DNA from: an uncultured Ferrovum sp.
GTDB taxonomy: Bacteria; Pseudomonadota; Gammaproteobacteria; Burkholderiales; Ferrovaceae
DNA length: 64,000 bases
NCBI GenBank assembly: GCA_903905585.1
Contig: CAIVHB010000084.1
Location: forward strand, 56,871-120,870
Direction of reading: 5' to 3'
A program made the translations under genes and the position numbers. The notes under the pieces are model-generated. The model searched no databases. It worked only from the letters and a program-made list of their open reading frames with translations, and was not told where the DNA came from. Each line of letters opens with the position of its first letter. Positions within the stretch are counted from its first letter, which is position 1. This document shows, piece by piece, positions 46,394 through 55,996 of the stretch.

Positions 46394-47929
46394 ATGAATT
46401 TGCTTCGCGCCCTTGCCACAACAAGCAGTATGACCCTGCTTTCACGAATTCTTGGCTATTTGAGAGATGCCATCATTGCCCATGCATTTGGTGCAGGCGG
46501 TCTCACCGATGCCTTTTTTGTCGCTTTTCGTCTACCTAATTTGCTGCGCCGGCTCTTTGCAGAGGGCGCCTTCTCTCAAGCATTTGTTCCCATCCTAGCT
46601 GAATACAAAACCCGTGAGGGGCATGAGGCCACAAAAACTCTGGTAGATCACACTGCGACCGCTCTTTGTGTTGTGCTATTCATCACCACTTTATTTGGGG
46701 TGATCTTTGCCCCCCAAGTCATCTGGATTTCTGCTCCTGGATTTAGCGCAGATCCCGATAAGTTCTCTGTTGCTGTGCGCTTATTGCAAGTGACATTTCC
46801 CTACATCCTTTTTATCTCCCTGGTGTCCTTGGCAGCAGGCGTTTTAAATACCTATCAGCAGTTCTGGGTTCCCGCATTTACTCCGGTGTTGCTCAACCTC
46901 AGTTTTATAATCTGCGCTTTGCTCCTGGCACCTTGGCTTGAACTGCCAATTATGGCTTTAGCTTGGGGTGCATTCTTGGGTGGTGCATTACAGCTTATGT
47001 TTCAGCTTCCCTTTCTTCGCCGTATTGATATGCTTCCCCGCCTCCGCTGGGACCTCAGCGACCCAGGTTTAAGACGAATTCTCAGACTGATGGGACCCGC
47101 AATTATTGGAGTATCTGTCGGGCAAGTCTCGCTTCTGATCAGTACAATGTTTGCGTCTTACCTACCGTCTGGCAGTGTTTCGTGGCTGTTTTATGCCGAC
47201 CGCCTCATGGAATTTCCAACAGGCTTATTAGGTGCCGCTCTCGGCACTATCCTTTTGCCTAGCCTTGTTAAGCACCATACAGATGGGGAACAGGAACGTT
47301 ACTCATCGCTATTAGATTGGGGCTTGCGTGTCACTCTTTTACTAACCTTACCTGCTGCGGTTGGCCTAGCCGTATGCGCTGTGCCGCTTGTGAGCACTTT
47401 ATTTTTAAGAGGCGCATTTGTTGTTCATGATCTATGGCAGGTGAGAGAAGCATTATTGGCATACAGCTTGGGCCTCACCGGTCTAATCGCAGTCAAAATT
47501 TTAGCCCCAGCCTACTATGCTAGACAGGATATGAAGACCCCAGTGCGCATAGCGATTTTTACACTCGTGATCTGTCAGATAATGAACGCCCTGTTCATTG
47601 GTCCCTTTGCTCACGCTGGACTTGCTTTGTCTACAGGGTTAGGTGCATGTATTAATGCAGGTTTGTTACTACGAGGCTTGCTTCACAGAAAAATCTACCG
47701 ACCTCAATCTGGATGGGGTGTTTTCATGTTGAAGCTCGCAGTAGCTCAAGTTGCTTTAGGTGCGGTGTTATGGTGGTGCAGTCAAGATGTGAATTTTTGG
47801 CTAACAGCAAGCAGTCTGGAACGCGTCCTGAGAATGGGGGGCATGATGGGGCTTGCATCTGTGACTTATTTTGGAGCGTTGGGTTTACTCGGTTTCCGGT
47901 TGAAAGACTTCAATCGACGCGCCGCTTAA
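46394..47929 (+). CDS. murJ: Lipid II flippase MurJ
   Basis: Inner-membrane flippase that moves the peptidoglycan precursor lipid II outward. It has 511 residues from the ATG at 46394 and about 14 membrane helices. Family segments are SRILGYLRDAIIAHAFGAG, DAFFVAFRLPNLLRRLFAEGAFSQAFVPIL and the ARQDMKTPVRIAI loop near residue 380. An upstream TTG at 46370 is less likely. Divergent from rpsT. Confidence 0.97.
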   Translation: MNLLRALATTSSMTLLSRILGYLRDAIIAHAFGAGGLTDAFFVAFRLPNLLRRLFAEGAFSQAFVPILAEYKTREGHEATKTLVDHTATALCVVLFITTLFGVIFAPQVIWISAPGFSADPDKFSVAVRLLQVTFPYILFISLVSLAAGVLNTYQQFWVPAFTPVLLNLSFIICALLLAPWLELPIMALAWGAFLGGALQLMFQLPFLRRIDMLPRLRWDLSDPGLRRILRLMGPAIIGVSVGQVSLLISTMFASYLPSGSVSWLFYADRLMEFPTGLLGAALGTILLPSLVKHHTDGEQERYSSLLDWGLRVTLLLTLPAAVGLAVCAVPLVSTLFLRGAFVVHDLWQVREALLAYSLGLTGLIAVKILAPAYYARQDMKTPVRIAIFTLVICQIMNALFIGPFAHAGLALSTGLGACINAGLLLRGLLHRKIYRPQSGWGVFMLKLAVAQVALGAVLWWCSQDVNFWLTASSLERVLRMGGMMGLASVTYFGALGLLGFRLKDFNRRAA

Positions 47930-48024
47930 TTTGTTTTTCAAATTAAATTATGTAGTTTTTTAATTTGTTTACATAAAGACTCGTAGTTAGGATATCGATC
48001 TCTTTCATAAACTGGCATTTTATT

Positions 48025-48849
48025 TTGGAACTCTCTCTATTAAATTTTGAATATGCCTTGTCAGGACTATTAGGCGGTTTTCTCGTTGGTCTAACAGGTG
48101 TAGGTGGGGGTTCTATCATGACCCCCTTACTCGTTTTAGTATTTGGTATTGCCCCTTCTGCAGCAGTCGGCACCGACCTACTCTATGCCTCAATAACCAA
48201 AGCGAGTGGCGTTCCTGTTCATTCAAAAAAAGGCCATGTGGATTGGGCGGTAGTGGGCTGGCTCTCTTTAGGCAGCCTTCCTGCCTCAGGGCTCACCCTG
48301 GTTTTTCTTCAAACTATGCATACGAGCGTTATTTTTGAAGCCTTTCTTAAGAAATCAGTAGGCATCGCTTTAGTCATTACTGCCCTCGCTATTCTTTGGA
48401 AAGCTTCCCGACGCGGGGTTCTGAGTTTCACGGGTGGTTTTGAGGAAGATGATCTTGGTTTGGAGCGTTCCTCGATGGAAGCGCCCCTCAAGCAGCCCAT
48501 CGTTTTAACCGTTATAACGGGAATAGTCTTGGGTTGTTTGGTCACGCTTTCCTCAATTGGGGCTGGCGCGGTTGGCACGGTGGTGCTTGTTTTACTGTAT
48601 CCCCGATTCCCAATTACCCGCATCGTCGGCACGGATATCGCACATGCGGTGCCTTTAACGCTTATAGCGGGACTGGGTCACCTAAGCTTAGGACATGTCA
48701 ATTTCAGCTTGTTATTGAACCTGCTGTTAGGATCCATCCCTGGAGTTTGGTTGGGATCTCATGCTAGCGCAGGATTGTCCGAGCGTTGGTCTCGTCCCAT
48801 TTTGGCAATACTGTTACTGATCATTGCAGCAAAAATGATTGGAGTCTGA
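48025..48849 (+). CDS. TSUP (TauE/SafE) family sulfite/organosulfonate exporter-like permease
   Basis: A 274-residue protein with about eight helices in two repeats: GGFLVGLTGVGGGSIMTPLLVL with AAVGTDLLYASITK in the first, and VTLSSIGAGAVGTVVLVLLYP with IVGTDIAHAVPLTLIAGLGH in the second, the TSUP signature. The substrate may be sulfite, sulfoacetate or another sulfur compound. TTG start without a clear Shine-Dalgarno. The 95-base AT-rich gap before it contains no feature I can name. Confidence 0.85.
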   Translation: MELSLLNFEYALSGLLGGFLVGLTGVGGGSIMTPLLVLVFGIAPSAAVGTDLLYASITKASGVPVHSKKGHVDWAVVGWLSLGSLPASGLTLVFLQTMHTSVIFEAFLKKSVGIALVITALAILWKASRRGVLSFTGGFEEDDLGLERSSMEAPLKQPIVLTVITGIVLGCLVTLSSIGAGAVGTVVLVLLYPRFPITRIVGTDIAHAVPLTLIAGLGHLSLGHVNFSLLLNLLLGSIPGVWLGSHASAGLSERWSRPILAILLLIIAAKMIGV

Positions 48850-48890
48850 GTCTCCGATCCTAGCTTGTTCTAATCGAGACAAAGACCCGT

Positions 48891-49808
48891 ATGCTGAAAA
48901 GATTAATATCTGTCGCAATTCTCATCGTTACCCTGAGCCTACTCGGCGGGGGCAGCTACTATTTGTATCAGTATTTTGAAAACCAACCAAAGAAGGTCAA
49001 TTCCTATCAAGATATTTTATTGGGAGATAGCAAGGACCAGGTGTTTTATGCGCTTGGTAAGCCTTCTAGGGTGCTATTACCAGGCAAAGAAGAAAGCGCC
49101 CCTGAAATCATTGTTGGAAAAGAAACTCTAGAAAATAACCCAGAACATGAAAAGGGCTTTAACCATTGGCAATATCTCTCCGCAAAAACAGTCACAGATG
49201 TTCACTTTGACCCTAAAAGCAAAAGGACTGTCACGATAGGGTGCTCAAAGCTTTCAGATCAACCGCCATTTGAAAGTGAAGCCATACCCGAATCAACAGC
49301 TCCTAGCAGGGGGAAAAAAGTCGCCATTGCACCGCCTGTTTCTGTCATTCCGCCTCCAGCCTCTCCCCCACCGCCTAAACCCCCACTCACTCCGGCTCAG
49401 GCGGCAGAAGCCCCTGCGGCAGATCCGCCCCTCCCACCTTCTCTAGCCCCTGCTGCTGCGGGTTCAGCCCCAGGAGAAGCCGCTGATGGTGCACCCCCAC
49501 CCCCTACCCCGCCGCAACCCCCGCCCCCTCCGGAGGCAGCAGCCTGCAACATCATTGGTATTAAGATTGGTGATCATGAAAACGATATTTTGGCGCGCCT
49601 TGGTCGCCCCAAAAAAGAAACTTACGATGGCATCTATAAAACCATCATTTATCCAAACCTTAACCTAGCTATCAAAATGGAAAAGCGCGTGGTGATTTAT
49701 ATCAAGGCGGTGAAAGAAGTATTGGCCAAGCCACCCGTTCCTAAATTACCAGCAGAGAGCGAAGAAGGCGAAGCGGCCAAAGAGGGTAAAGAGGGTAAAG
49801 AAAAGTAA
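48891..49808 (+). CDS. Membrane-anchored protein with two BamE/SmpA-like modules joined by a proline-rich linker
   Basis: A 305-residue protein. One N-terminal membrane anchor (about 5-25) precedes module 1 (about 38-118: SYQDILLGDSKDQVFYALGKPSRV, ending VTIGC). A linker of about 70 residues (145-215) is very rich in Pro and Ala. Module 2 (about 219-275) starts CNIIGIKIGDHENDILARLGRP. A Lys/Glu/Gly tail follows with KEGKEGKEK. Both modules share the (I/L)xxGDxxxxxxxxLGxP pattern of BamE-like outer-membrane assembly factors. Cys118 and Cys219 could pair. I do not know a function. It stands alone, 41 bases after the TSUP gene. Confidence 0.7.
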   Translation: MLKRLISVAILIVTLSLLGGGSYYLYQYFENQPKKVNSYQDILLGDSKDQVFYALGKPSRVLLPGKEESAPEIIVGKETLENNPEHEKGFNHWQYLSAKTVTDVHFDPKSKRTVTIGCSKLSDQPPFESEAIPESTAPSRGKKVAIAPPVSVIPPPASPPPPKPPLTPAQAAEAPAADPPLPPSLAPAAAGSAPGEAADGAPPPPTPPQPPPPPEAAACNIIGIKIGDHENDILARLGRPKKETYDGIYKTIIYPNLNLAIKMEKRVVIYIKAVKEVLAKPPVPKLPAESEEGEAAKEGKEGKEK

Positions 49809-49842
49809 ACGATATTAGGGCCTTGAGATTAAGATGAAATTT

Positions 49843-50679
49843 CTAAAAATGATTCAAGGTCTCTTCATTGAACATGAAGCGCGTAAATTCCCAGTTTTCT
49901 AGTGCCTCATGTGCAGGATTTTCTAGGGTAAAAAGCGACTCCGGATGTTCTTGCATGGCCTTGACGAGCCAAGGAATGAGCCCTTTGGGGGCCCATTCTT
50001 CGGAAGGCTCAAGTAAGTCTTCCTGAAAAGCTCTCGACAGTGACATGTGCTCATCGAATTCACCGTGGTTGGCGTGAATATGAAAATGTATTCCAAACCC
50101 TCTACTTTTAATTTGCTTAGTGAAATCGAGCCACTCATTCAGGGCATTATCGGACCAGACTCTTACATGCCCAATATCAAGAGTGAACCCCCCTAATTCC
50201 TGCACGCCTAATTTATCCCATTCATCAAATAACTCTTGATGCCAAGATAGCGGTTCAGTCGTATTTTCCAAGTGTGCACGCAAGCCCAGAGCATGCATCC
50301 GTTCTAGGCTTTTAACCCAACTACCGGCTGACTTCCGAGCTGAAGGTAAACCTTGGCGCTTATCTGCAAACGTCACTGAATGGACTACCGCTTTTGAAAT
50401 ACCCATCGCTTTAGCAACATCAGATTCTGCAATTAATCTTGTTAACGAGGAAGAATCCTCTCGTTCTAATTCTGTCAGACCAATTACACGATGATAGGTG
50501 TGAAGAATTTTATTTTTTGAAGGGAGCGCCGCAATACGTTCAATTTGATGATTAGAAAGTGCTATGCCCTGATACAAGGCCACTTCTATTCCACAAGTAG
50601 ATTCGTTGGTTTCAACATGCCCAATCACCACTGAATTCAGCGCATCTGGGTCACCTTGAAATATTTTAACTGCGAGCAT
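49843..50679 (-). CDS. TIM-barrel protein of the xylose isomerase / AP endonuclease 2 superfamily
   Basis: A 278-residue protein with the alternating strand-helix pattern of a TIM barrel. Likely metal-binding positions appear at barrel strand ends: LENTTEPLSWH (Glu), FTLDIGHVRVW (Asp/His), HFHIHANHGEFDEH (His cluster) and LFTLENPAHE (Glu). This matches sugar-phosphate isomerase/epimerase-like enzymes. The substrate is unknown. It is followed upstream on the same strand, after a 43-base gap, by the SemiSWEET gene, so the pair may handle a sugar. Confidence 0.75.
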   Translation of the reverse strand: MLAVKIFQGDPDALNSVVIGHVETNESTCGIEVALYQGIALSNHQIERIAALPSKNKILHTYHRVIGLTELEREDSSSLTRLIAESDVAKAMGISKAVVHSVTFADKRQGLPSARKSAGSWVKSLERMHALGLRAHLENTTEPLSWHQELFDEWDKLGVQELGGFTLDIGHVRVWSDNALNEWLDFTKQIKSRGFGIHFHIHANHGEFDEHMSLSRAFQEDLLEPSEEWAPKGLIPWLVKAMQEHPESLFTLENPAHEALENWEFTRFMFNEETLNHF

Positions 50680-50722
50680 TGATCACGCTTTTTTGAAATT
50701 AGGGACGATGCTGGGGCAAATG

Positions 50723-50998
50723 TTAATCTTTAGATTTACTTATTTTGCCTTCTTTAAGTTTCAGATAGAGGATGCTCAAAGACAAAGGAAGCGTTACAAC
50801 GTTGGATAAAATGACTGGCAATGATTCAATGAGAAATCCATATATCATCCACAAAGCAACGCCGCTGGTGAAAGTACAGTACATCGCAAGCGAAACCCCA
50901 GATACATCTTTGGAGCGCCAAGAGTGAATCGCCTGGGGAAAGAAAGCTATCGTTGTTAGTGTAGCGGCTACTAAGCCTAAGATTTCTATTGAGCTCAT
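50723..50998 (-). CDS. SemiSWEET-type PQ-loop sugar transporter
   Basis: A 91-residue protein with three membrane helices, the triple-helix unit of SemiSWEET. The PQ motif is TIAFFPQAIHSWRSKDVSG (residues about 17-35), followed by SLAMYCTFTSGVALWMIYG. SemiSWEETs work as dimers and transport small sugars. It is adjacent to the TIM-barrel gene and to tRNA-Thr. Confidence 0.88.
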   Translation of the reverse strand: MSSIEILGLVAATLTTIAFFPQAIHSWRSKDVSGVSLAMYCTFTSGVALWMIYGFLIESLPVILSNVVTLPLSLSILYLKLKEGKISKSKD

Positions 50999-51014
50999 CG
51001 GAAAATTAATTTTG

Positions 51015-51090
<76 letters not shown>

Positions 51091-51093
51091 ATC

Positions 51094-51105
51094 TGGCGCG
51101 CGCCA
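51094..51105. repeat. 12-base palindrome TGGCGCGCGCCA just upstream of tRNA-Thr
   Basis: A perfect GC-rich palindrome ending three bases before the mature tRNA 5' end, inside the presumed 5' leader. Confidence 0.6.
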
Positions 51106-51156
51106 ATAAGATTGATCGGTAGCTTGCTTTAGGCGAAACACCCAATCAGGACGGGA

Positions 51157-51162
51157 ATTATA
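51157..51162 (-). promoter_or_regulatory. Possible -10 box for the tRNA-Thr transcript
   Basis: TATAAT on the minus strand, followed by a C-rich discriminator (CCCGTCC) as seen at stringently controlled stable-RNA promoters. The -35 region lies near the fur-like stop and is weak. Confidence 0.35.
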
Positions 51163-51178
51163 TACGGAAAACAGGAAA

Positions 51179-51637
51179 TTAATGCCGGCGGATTCGGACG
51201 ATCACTTCTATGTCTTCGCCAACCACTCCAGGGGGTGGAGGTGGCAAGCCTGTCACCTTGATGGATTCAGCAGGGATATCTGATAGTTCTCCACGCTCAA
51301 CATCAAAATAGTGATGGTGGGGGCCGACATTTGAATCAAAGAACACCCTCTGCGGATCTACCACTACTTCACGAATAAGACCGTGATCAGCAAACAGCCT
51401 AAGGGTGTTATAGACGGTTGCGCGAGAAGGTACAAAGCCCTCGGACACAGACAGGCGCGCTTGAAGTTGGTCGGCAGATAAATGCTGATGTTTTTCTAAC
51501 AAAACTTGAGCGATCTCGATGCGCTGGCGAGTGGGGACAATACCCTTTTCACGTAGCATAGATTCAATCAAATCATGCTCAGCGATGTCTCTGTCATGTC
51601 GATCAAAGTCCCCAGAAATGTTTAACTCTTTGTTCAT
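51179..51637 (-). CDS. Fur-family transcriptional regulator, Irr-like
   Basis: A 152-residue protein. The winged-helix domain has VPTRQRIEIAQVLLEKHQHLSADQL and SRATVYNTLRLFADHGLI. The dimerisation domain has PHHHYFDVERGELSDIP and ends VIVRIRRH. The triple-histidine segment and the lack of the C-terminal CxxC pairs resemble the iron-responsive Irr branch more than Fur, Zur or PerR. The N-terminal GCPWHD heme motif of Bradyrhizobium Irr is absent. Targets are unknown; heme or iron control would fit the heme A genes in this window, but no operator was identified. Confidence 0.82.
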   Translation of the reverse strand: MNKELNISGDFDRHDRDIAEHDLIESMLREKGIVPTRQRIEIAQVLLEKHQHLSADQLQARLSVSEGFVPSRATVYNTLRLFADHGLIREVVVDPQRVFFDSNVGPHHHYFDVERGELSDIPAESIKVTGLPPPPPGVVGEDIEVIVRIRRH

Positions 51638-51711
51638 TTTTATATTTGTATCGCGATATCAGTCCCTTGGCAACTTAATTACATTAATTTAGAAGCCCTA
51701 ACATCTTCGAT

Positions 51712-52665
51712 CTATTCCACTTTCTCCATTAAACCTCTTGGGAGGGGAAAGGAGACATGCTCGGCGATACCGTCGAGTTCTTGAATATTCTTAGCACCAA
51801 GCTCATTGAGGCGTTGGATGACGTCTTGGACCAGAACCTCGGGAGCTGAGGCACCGGCAGTCACACCAATCTTGGAAGCACCTTCTAGCCATTCAGCTTT
51901 GAGCTCATCCGCTCGATCGAGCATGTAGGCGCGAGCTCCATTCTGCTCTGCCACTTCACGTAGACGATTACTGTTTGAACTGGTTTGGGAGCCCACCACA
52001 ATCACCACATCACTTCGGTTTGCCAACTTCTTCACCGCGTCTTGGCGGTTTTGAGTGGCATAACAAATGTCATCGGTACGAGGCCCTGTGATGGCAGGAA
52101 AGCGAGCACGAAGGGCTTCCACAACTCGACTTGCATCATCTACCGACAGCGTGGTTTGGGTCACAAACGCCAAAGTTTCAGGGTTGGTCACTTGCAGATT
52201 AGCTACATCACTTTCGGTCTCGACCAAATACATTCCTTCACTACCTTGCCCCATCGTGCCTTCTACTTCGGGGTGCCCCGCATGGCCAATCATCACAATT
52301 TCGCGACCTTGTTTTCGTAAGCGTACTACCTCCGTGTGAACCTTAGTCACTAGAGGACAAGTGGCATCAAAAACATTTAAGCCTCTTTCCTGAGCATCCG
52401 CACGAACGGCTTGAGAAACTCCATGGGCACTGAACACCACCGTAGCCCCAACGGGTACCTCATCTAATTCTTCAACGAAAACTGCGCCCTTCATCCTGAG
52501 GTCTTCAACAACATATTTATTGTGAACAACTTCATGACGCACATAGATGGGAGCACCTTTTAATTCAATGGCGCGCTCTACGATTTCAATCGCCCGATCT
52601 ACCCCTGCACAAAAGCCTCGTGGGTTAGCCAGTTCAACTTGTATTGGAAAACTTTTTTGAGTCAT
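51712..52665 (-). CDS. ispH: 4-hydroxy-3-methylbut-2-enyl diphosphate reductase
   Basis: Last enzyme of the MEP pathway, an Fe-S protein that makes IPP and DMAPP. It has 317 residues. The three cluster cysteines are in [11 protein letters not shown] (about Cys19), [11 protein letters not shown] and [11 protein letters not shown]. Its start overlaps the lspA stop (ATGA). It ends the ribF-ileS-lspA-ispH run and serves the same pathway as dxs and ispA at 26-29 kb. Confidence 0.97.
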   Translation of the reverse strand: MTQKSFPIQVELANPRGFCAGVDRAIEIVERAIELKGAPIYVRHEVVHNKYVVEDLRMKGAVFVEELDEVPVGATVVFSAHGVSQAVRADAQERGLNVFDATCPLVTKVHTEVVRLRKQGREIVMIGHAGHPEVEGTMGQGSEGMYLVETESDVANLQVTNPETLAFVTQTTLSVDDASRVVEALRARFPAITGPRTDDICYATQNRQDAVKKLANRSDVVIVVGSQTSSNSNRLREVAEQNGARAYMLDRADELKAEWLEGASKIGVTAGASAPEVLVQDVIQRLNELGAKNIQELDGIAEHVSFPLPRGLMEKVE

Positions 52666-53168
52666 TCACGCATCCCTGAAGGCTGGAGACTAACGATCAC
52701 TAAAACTAAGGCGCCTAATGTAATCGCTGAATCTGCAATATTGAAAGCAGGCCAGTAATACACATCGGCCCAGTGCCATTGAATAAAGTCTACCACTGCT
52801 CCAATTCTAATCCGATCAATCAGATTTCCCATTGCCCCACCGAGAATCAGGGCTAGCCCAGCCGAAGCGTAAGGGCGTTTCACTTGCGAGCGCAAAGAAG
52901 CAATGATCAAAATTCCTGCAACGATCGCTAAAGCACTAAATAAAATTCGAGGTAATTCGCTGTTATCCGCAAAAAGGCTAAATGCAGCACCACGGTTATA
53001 AGCTAGAACCAGATTAAACCAAGATGTAAGCATCAAAATAGGAGGATGAAGCGCAAAGTATTGAACTACGGTGGTTTTGCTCCATTGGTCCAGCACAATA
53101 ACCAAGAGACTAAGCCATAACCACCTTGCCCAACCGTTGTGAGTTTCACTTTCACTCCAGTTAAGCAT
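52662..53168 (-). CDS. lspA: Lipoprotein signal peptidase (signal peptidase II)
   Basis: Cleaves signal peptides of prolipoproteins in the inner membrane. It has 168 residues and four helices. Catalytic aspartates are in [16 protein letters not shown] and [11 protein letters not shown], and [11 protein letters not shown] is the conserved Asn-Arg segment. Overlaps the ileS stop by eight bases. Confidence 0.97.
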   Translation of the reverse strand: MLNWSESETHNGWARWLWLSLLVIVLDQWSKTTVVQYFALHPPILMLTSWFNLVLAYNRGAAFSLFADNSELPRILFSALAIVAGILIIASLRSQVKRPYASAGLALILGGAMGNLIDRIRIGAVVDFIQWHWADVYYWPAFNIADSAITLGALVLVIVSLQPSGMRE

Positions 53169-55971
53169 AGCGCCTCACCTCGCCTTGTCCATGCAAATTG
53201 CTATCGCATCGCCCACATAAGACAGGATGCTCAGAATTCTGTCCTACATCCGTTCTCAGATGCCAGCAACGCTCACACTTTTGCGCTTTGATGGGCTCTA
53301 CCACTAGGCGCAAACCCTCTTCGCTGGTGCTGACTGCGTGTTCCGGCCCTTCACCCGCCTCAACACTCGCAAATGAAGTAATGAATACAAAACGCAAATC
53401 ATTCTCAAAAGCTTTGAGGTAAGTGAATGCTTCTGGGTCCGCATACAGATGCACTGCCCCTTCAAGAGATGAACCAATATTGCCTTCGGCGCGAAGTAGC
53501 TCAAGGTGCTTTTGCACGCTTCCTCGTAATGCTCTTAATCTATTCCAGCGAGCAACAATGGCCTCTGACTCAGAGATATCGGGAAGACTATGCCAAGTAC
53601 TAAAGAATACAGACTCACTTTCACTTTGCAGAACTGCCCAGATTTCTTCCGCCGTAAAGCTTAATACTGGAGCCAGCAATCGCACAAAACTATGCGCAAT
53701 ATGCCAGAGTGCAGATTGTGCAGCACGACGTGGCAATCCCTTAGCCGGAGTAGTGTAGAGACGGTCTTTTAAAATATCTAAATAGAAGCCTCCCAGTTCT
53801 TCTGAACAAAAATTTTGCAGCTTCTGGACTACCACATGGAATTCATTTCGGTGGTAATCCTCTTCAATTGCAATTTGCAAAGAACGCGTGAGCTCGATTG
53901 CATATCGATCAATTTCTAGCCAATCTGAAGGGGGGATTGCATCCTGCTTAGGGTCAAAATCGGCCAAATTAGCCAAGAGAAAACGCAAGGTATTTCTTAA
54001 GCGGCGATAGGACTCCACCACGCGTTTCAGAATTTCATCAGATAAATTAAGTTCGCCAGAGTAGTCTGTTGCCGCAACCCACAATCGCAAGACATCCGCG
54101 CCCAAGCTATCCACTACTTTTTGAGGAAAGACTACGTTCCCCAAAGACTTGCTCATCTTGCGGCCTTTACCATCCACCACAAAGCCATGCGTTAAAAGGG
54201 CTTTATAGGGTGGGCGGCCATCAATGGCGCAACCGGTAAGGAGAGAAGATTGAAACCATCCACGATGTTGATCGGAACCTTCAAGATACAGATCAGCAGG
54301 CTTCTGTAATCCTTCTCGGCGAGCAAGAACGCTTTCGTGCGTGGTGCCCGAATCAAACCAGACATCTAGGGTATCTGGTAACTTGCGATAGTTCGCAGCG
54401 TCCATGCCCAGCAACGCTGTTGGATCAAGATCAAACCATGCCTCAATGCCACGCTTCTCTATGCGTTTAGCAACTTCCTCTAGTAACTCTGAAGTGCGGG
54501 GATGCAAAGCACCTGTTTCTCTGTGCACGAACAAGGCCATGGGAACCCCCCAAGAGCGCTGACGTGACACGCACCAATCGGGACGATTTTCTATCATGGC
54601 AGATAGACGAGCACGACCCCAGTCTGGATAAAACTTGGTGGCAGCCACACCCTCTCGAGCCAGTTCGCGCAAGCTGGATTGTCCAGAAGAAGGCGGCCGA
54701 TCCATGGCGATAAACCACTGATGCGTGGCGCGATAAATGATTGGGGTTTTATGGCGCCAGCAATGCGGATAGCTATGGTTCAGTGGTGCCTCATGAATGA
54801 GATGCATACCTTCGCGCAAAATCTCTAGAACACGGGTGTTGCCCTTCCAAACATGCAAGCCCCCCACCATCTCTTGAGAAGGCCGAAATAGGCCATCATC
54901 CATCACGGGATTATCGACAGGTAATCCATAGCGCTGCCCAACGACATAGTCATCTACCCCATGGGCTGGAGCCGTATGAACGAAACCTGTTCCTGCCTCG
55001 GTGGTCACATGCGTGCCCAGAATCAGCGGGACAACTTTGTTGGCATAAAAAGGATGCTGGAGCTTCAAGTGCTCTAGTTGCTGACCTTGGGCTTCACCCA
55101 AGATTTTTATCTCAGTGATCCCCCAGCGCACAGAGCAGCTCTCCAGAAGATCCGCAGCAAGGATCAATAAGCCTTTGCTTGACCCTATCAGAACATAATT
55201 AAATTCTGGATGCGCAGATACTGCCTCGTTTGCTGGAAGAGTCCAAGGCGTTGTGGTCCAAATAACCACTGACGGCAATTCTGTGCGGCCTTTAAGAGCG
55301 GGATAAACGGCTTGAAGCGCGACTAAATCCGTAACCTGAAAAGCGACATCAATCGCTATGGAATTGCGGTCTTCGTATTCCACCTCTGCCTCAGCCAAAG
55401 CCGAGTGACAGTCTAAGCACCAGTTCACAGGCTTTTGCCCTTGAACCAACCACCCATGATCGAGAATTTTTCCTAGCGAGCGAACAATATCCGCTTCAGT
55501 CTGAAAATCCATCGTACGATAGGGATGATCCCAATCACCTAAAATCCCAAGTCTTATAAAATCTTTAAGTTGTCGCTCAATTTGGGTAGCAGCAAATTCT
55601 CGGCATTTTTGGCGGAATTCAGCTGGCGGCAAACCTTTACCATGCGCCTTCTCCACCGCGTGCTCAATAGGTAGCCCATGGCAATCCCAACCCGGCACAT
55701 AGGGGGCGTCAAAGCCTGCCAAAGTTCGGCTTTTGAGAATAATATCTTTCAAAACCTTGTTGACTGCATGGCCTATGTGAATATCACCATTGGCATAGGG
55801 AGGGCCATCATGCAAAACGAATACAGGGCGACCTTTGCAATGATCACGTAGCTTTTGATAGCGCTGTTTAGCCTGCCAATCAGCCAACCAACTAGGCTCA
55901 CGTTTTGCAAGATCGGCACGCATAGGAAAAGGCGTGTCGGGTAGGTTTAGGGTGTTTTTATAGTCACTCAT
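53161..55971 (-). CDS. ileS: Isoleucyl-tRNA synthetase
   Basis: A 936-residue class Ia synthetase. The HIGH motif is in [14 protein letters not shown] (about residue 59-72), the editing domain (CP1) has [11 protein letters not shown] and [16 protein letters not shown], and KMSKS is in [10 protein letters not shown]. The C-terminal zinc finger has CERCWH and CGRC. The length and zinc finger mark the bacterial type. Between ribF and lspA, as in many proteobacteria. Confidence 0.98.
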   Translation of the reverse strand: MSDYKNTLNLPDTPFPMRADLAKREPSWLADWQAKQRYQKLRDHCKGRPVFVLHDGPPYANGDIHIGHAVNKVLKDIILKSRTLAGFDAPYVPGWDCHGLPIEHAVEKAHGKGLPPAEFRQKCREFAATQIERQLKDFIRLGILGDWDHPYRTMDFQTEADIVRSLGKILDHGWLVQGQKPVNWCLDCHSALAEAEVEYEDRNSIAIDVAFQVTDLVALQAVYPALKGRTELPSVVIWTTTPWTLPANEAVSAHPEFNYVLIGSSKGLLILAADLLESCSVRWGITEIKILGEAQGQQLEHLKLQHPFYANKVVPLILGTHVTTEAGTGFVHTAPAHGVDDYVVGQRYGLPVDNPVMDDGLFRPSQEMVGGLHVWKGNTRVLEILREGMHLIHEAPLNHSYPHCWRHKTPIIYRATHQWFIAMDRPPSSGQSSLRELAREGVAATKFYPDWGRARLSAMIENRPDWCVSRQRSWGVPMALFVHRETGALHPRTSELLEEVAKRIEKRGIEAWFDLDPTALLGMDAANYRKLPDTLDVWFDSGTTHESVLARREGLQKPADLYLEGSDQHRGWFQSSLLTGCAIDGRPPYKALLTHGFVVDGKGRKMSKSLGNVVFPQKVVDSLGADVLRLWVAATDYSGELNLSDEILKRVVESYRRLRNTLRFLLANLADFDPKQDAIPPSDWLEIDRYAIELTRSLQIAIEEDYHRNEFHVVVQKLQNFCSEELGGFYLDILKDRLYTTPAKGLPRRAAQSALWHIAHSFVRLLAPVLSFTAEEIWAVLQSESESVFFSTWHSLPDISESEAIVARWNRLRALRGSVQKHLELLRAEGNIGSSLEGAVHLYADPEAFTYLKAFENDLRFVFITSFASVEAGEGPEHAVSTSEEGLRLVVEPIKAQKCERCWHLRTDVGQNSEHPVLCGRCDSNLHGQGEVRRYA

Positions 55972-55996
55972 ATTTTTTAGGTTTATATTTTTTAGA

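Noticed and set aside
49330..49540. Proline-rich stretch as a frameshifted or low-quality region
   Set aside because: The frame is open on both sides and the BamE-like module resumes after it, so it is a genuine linker.
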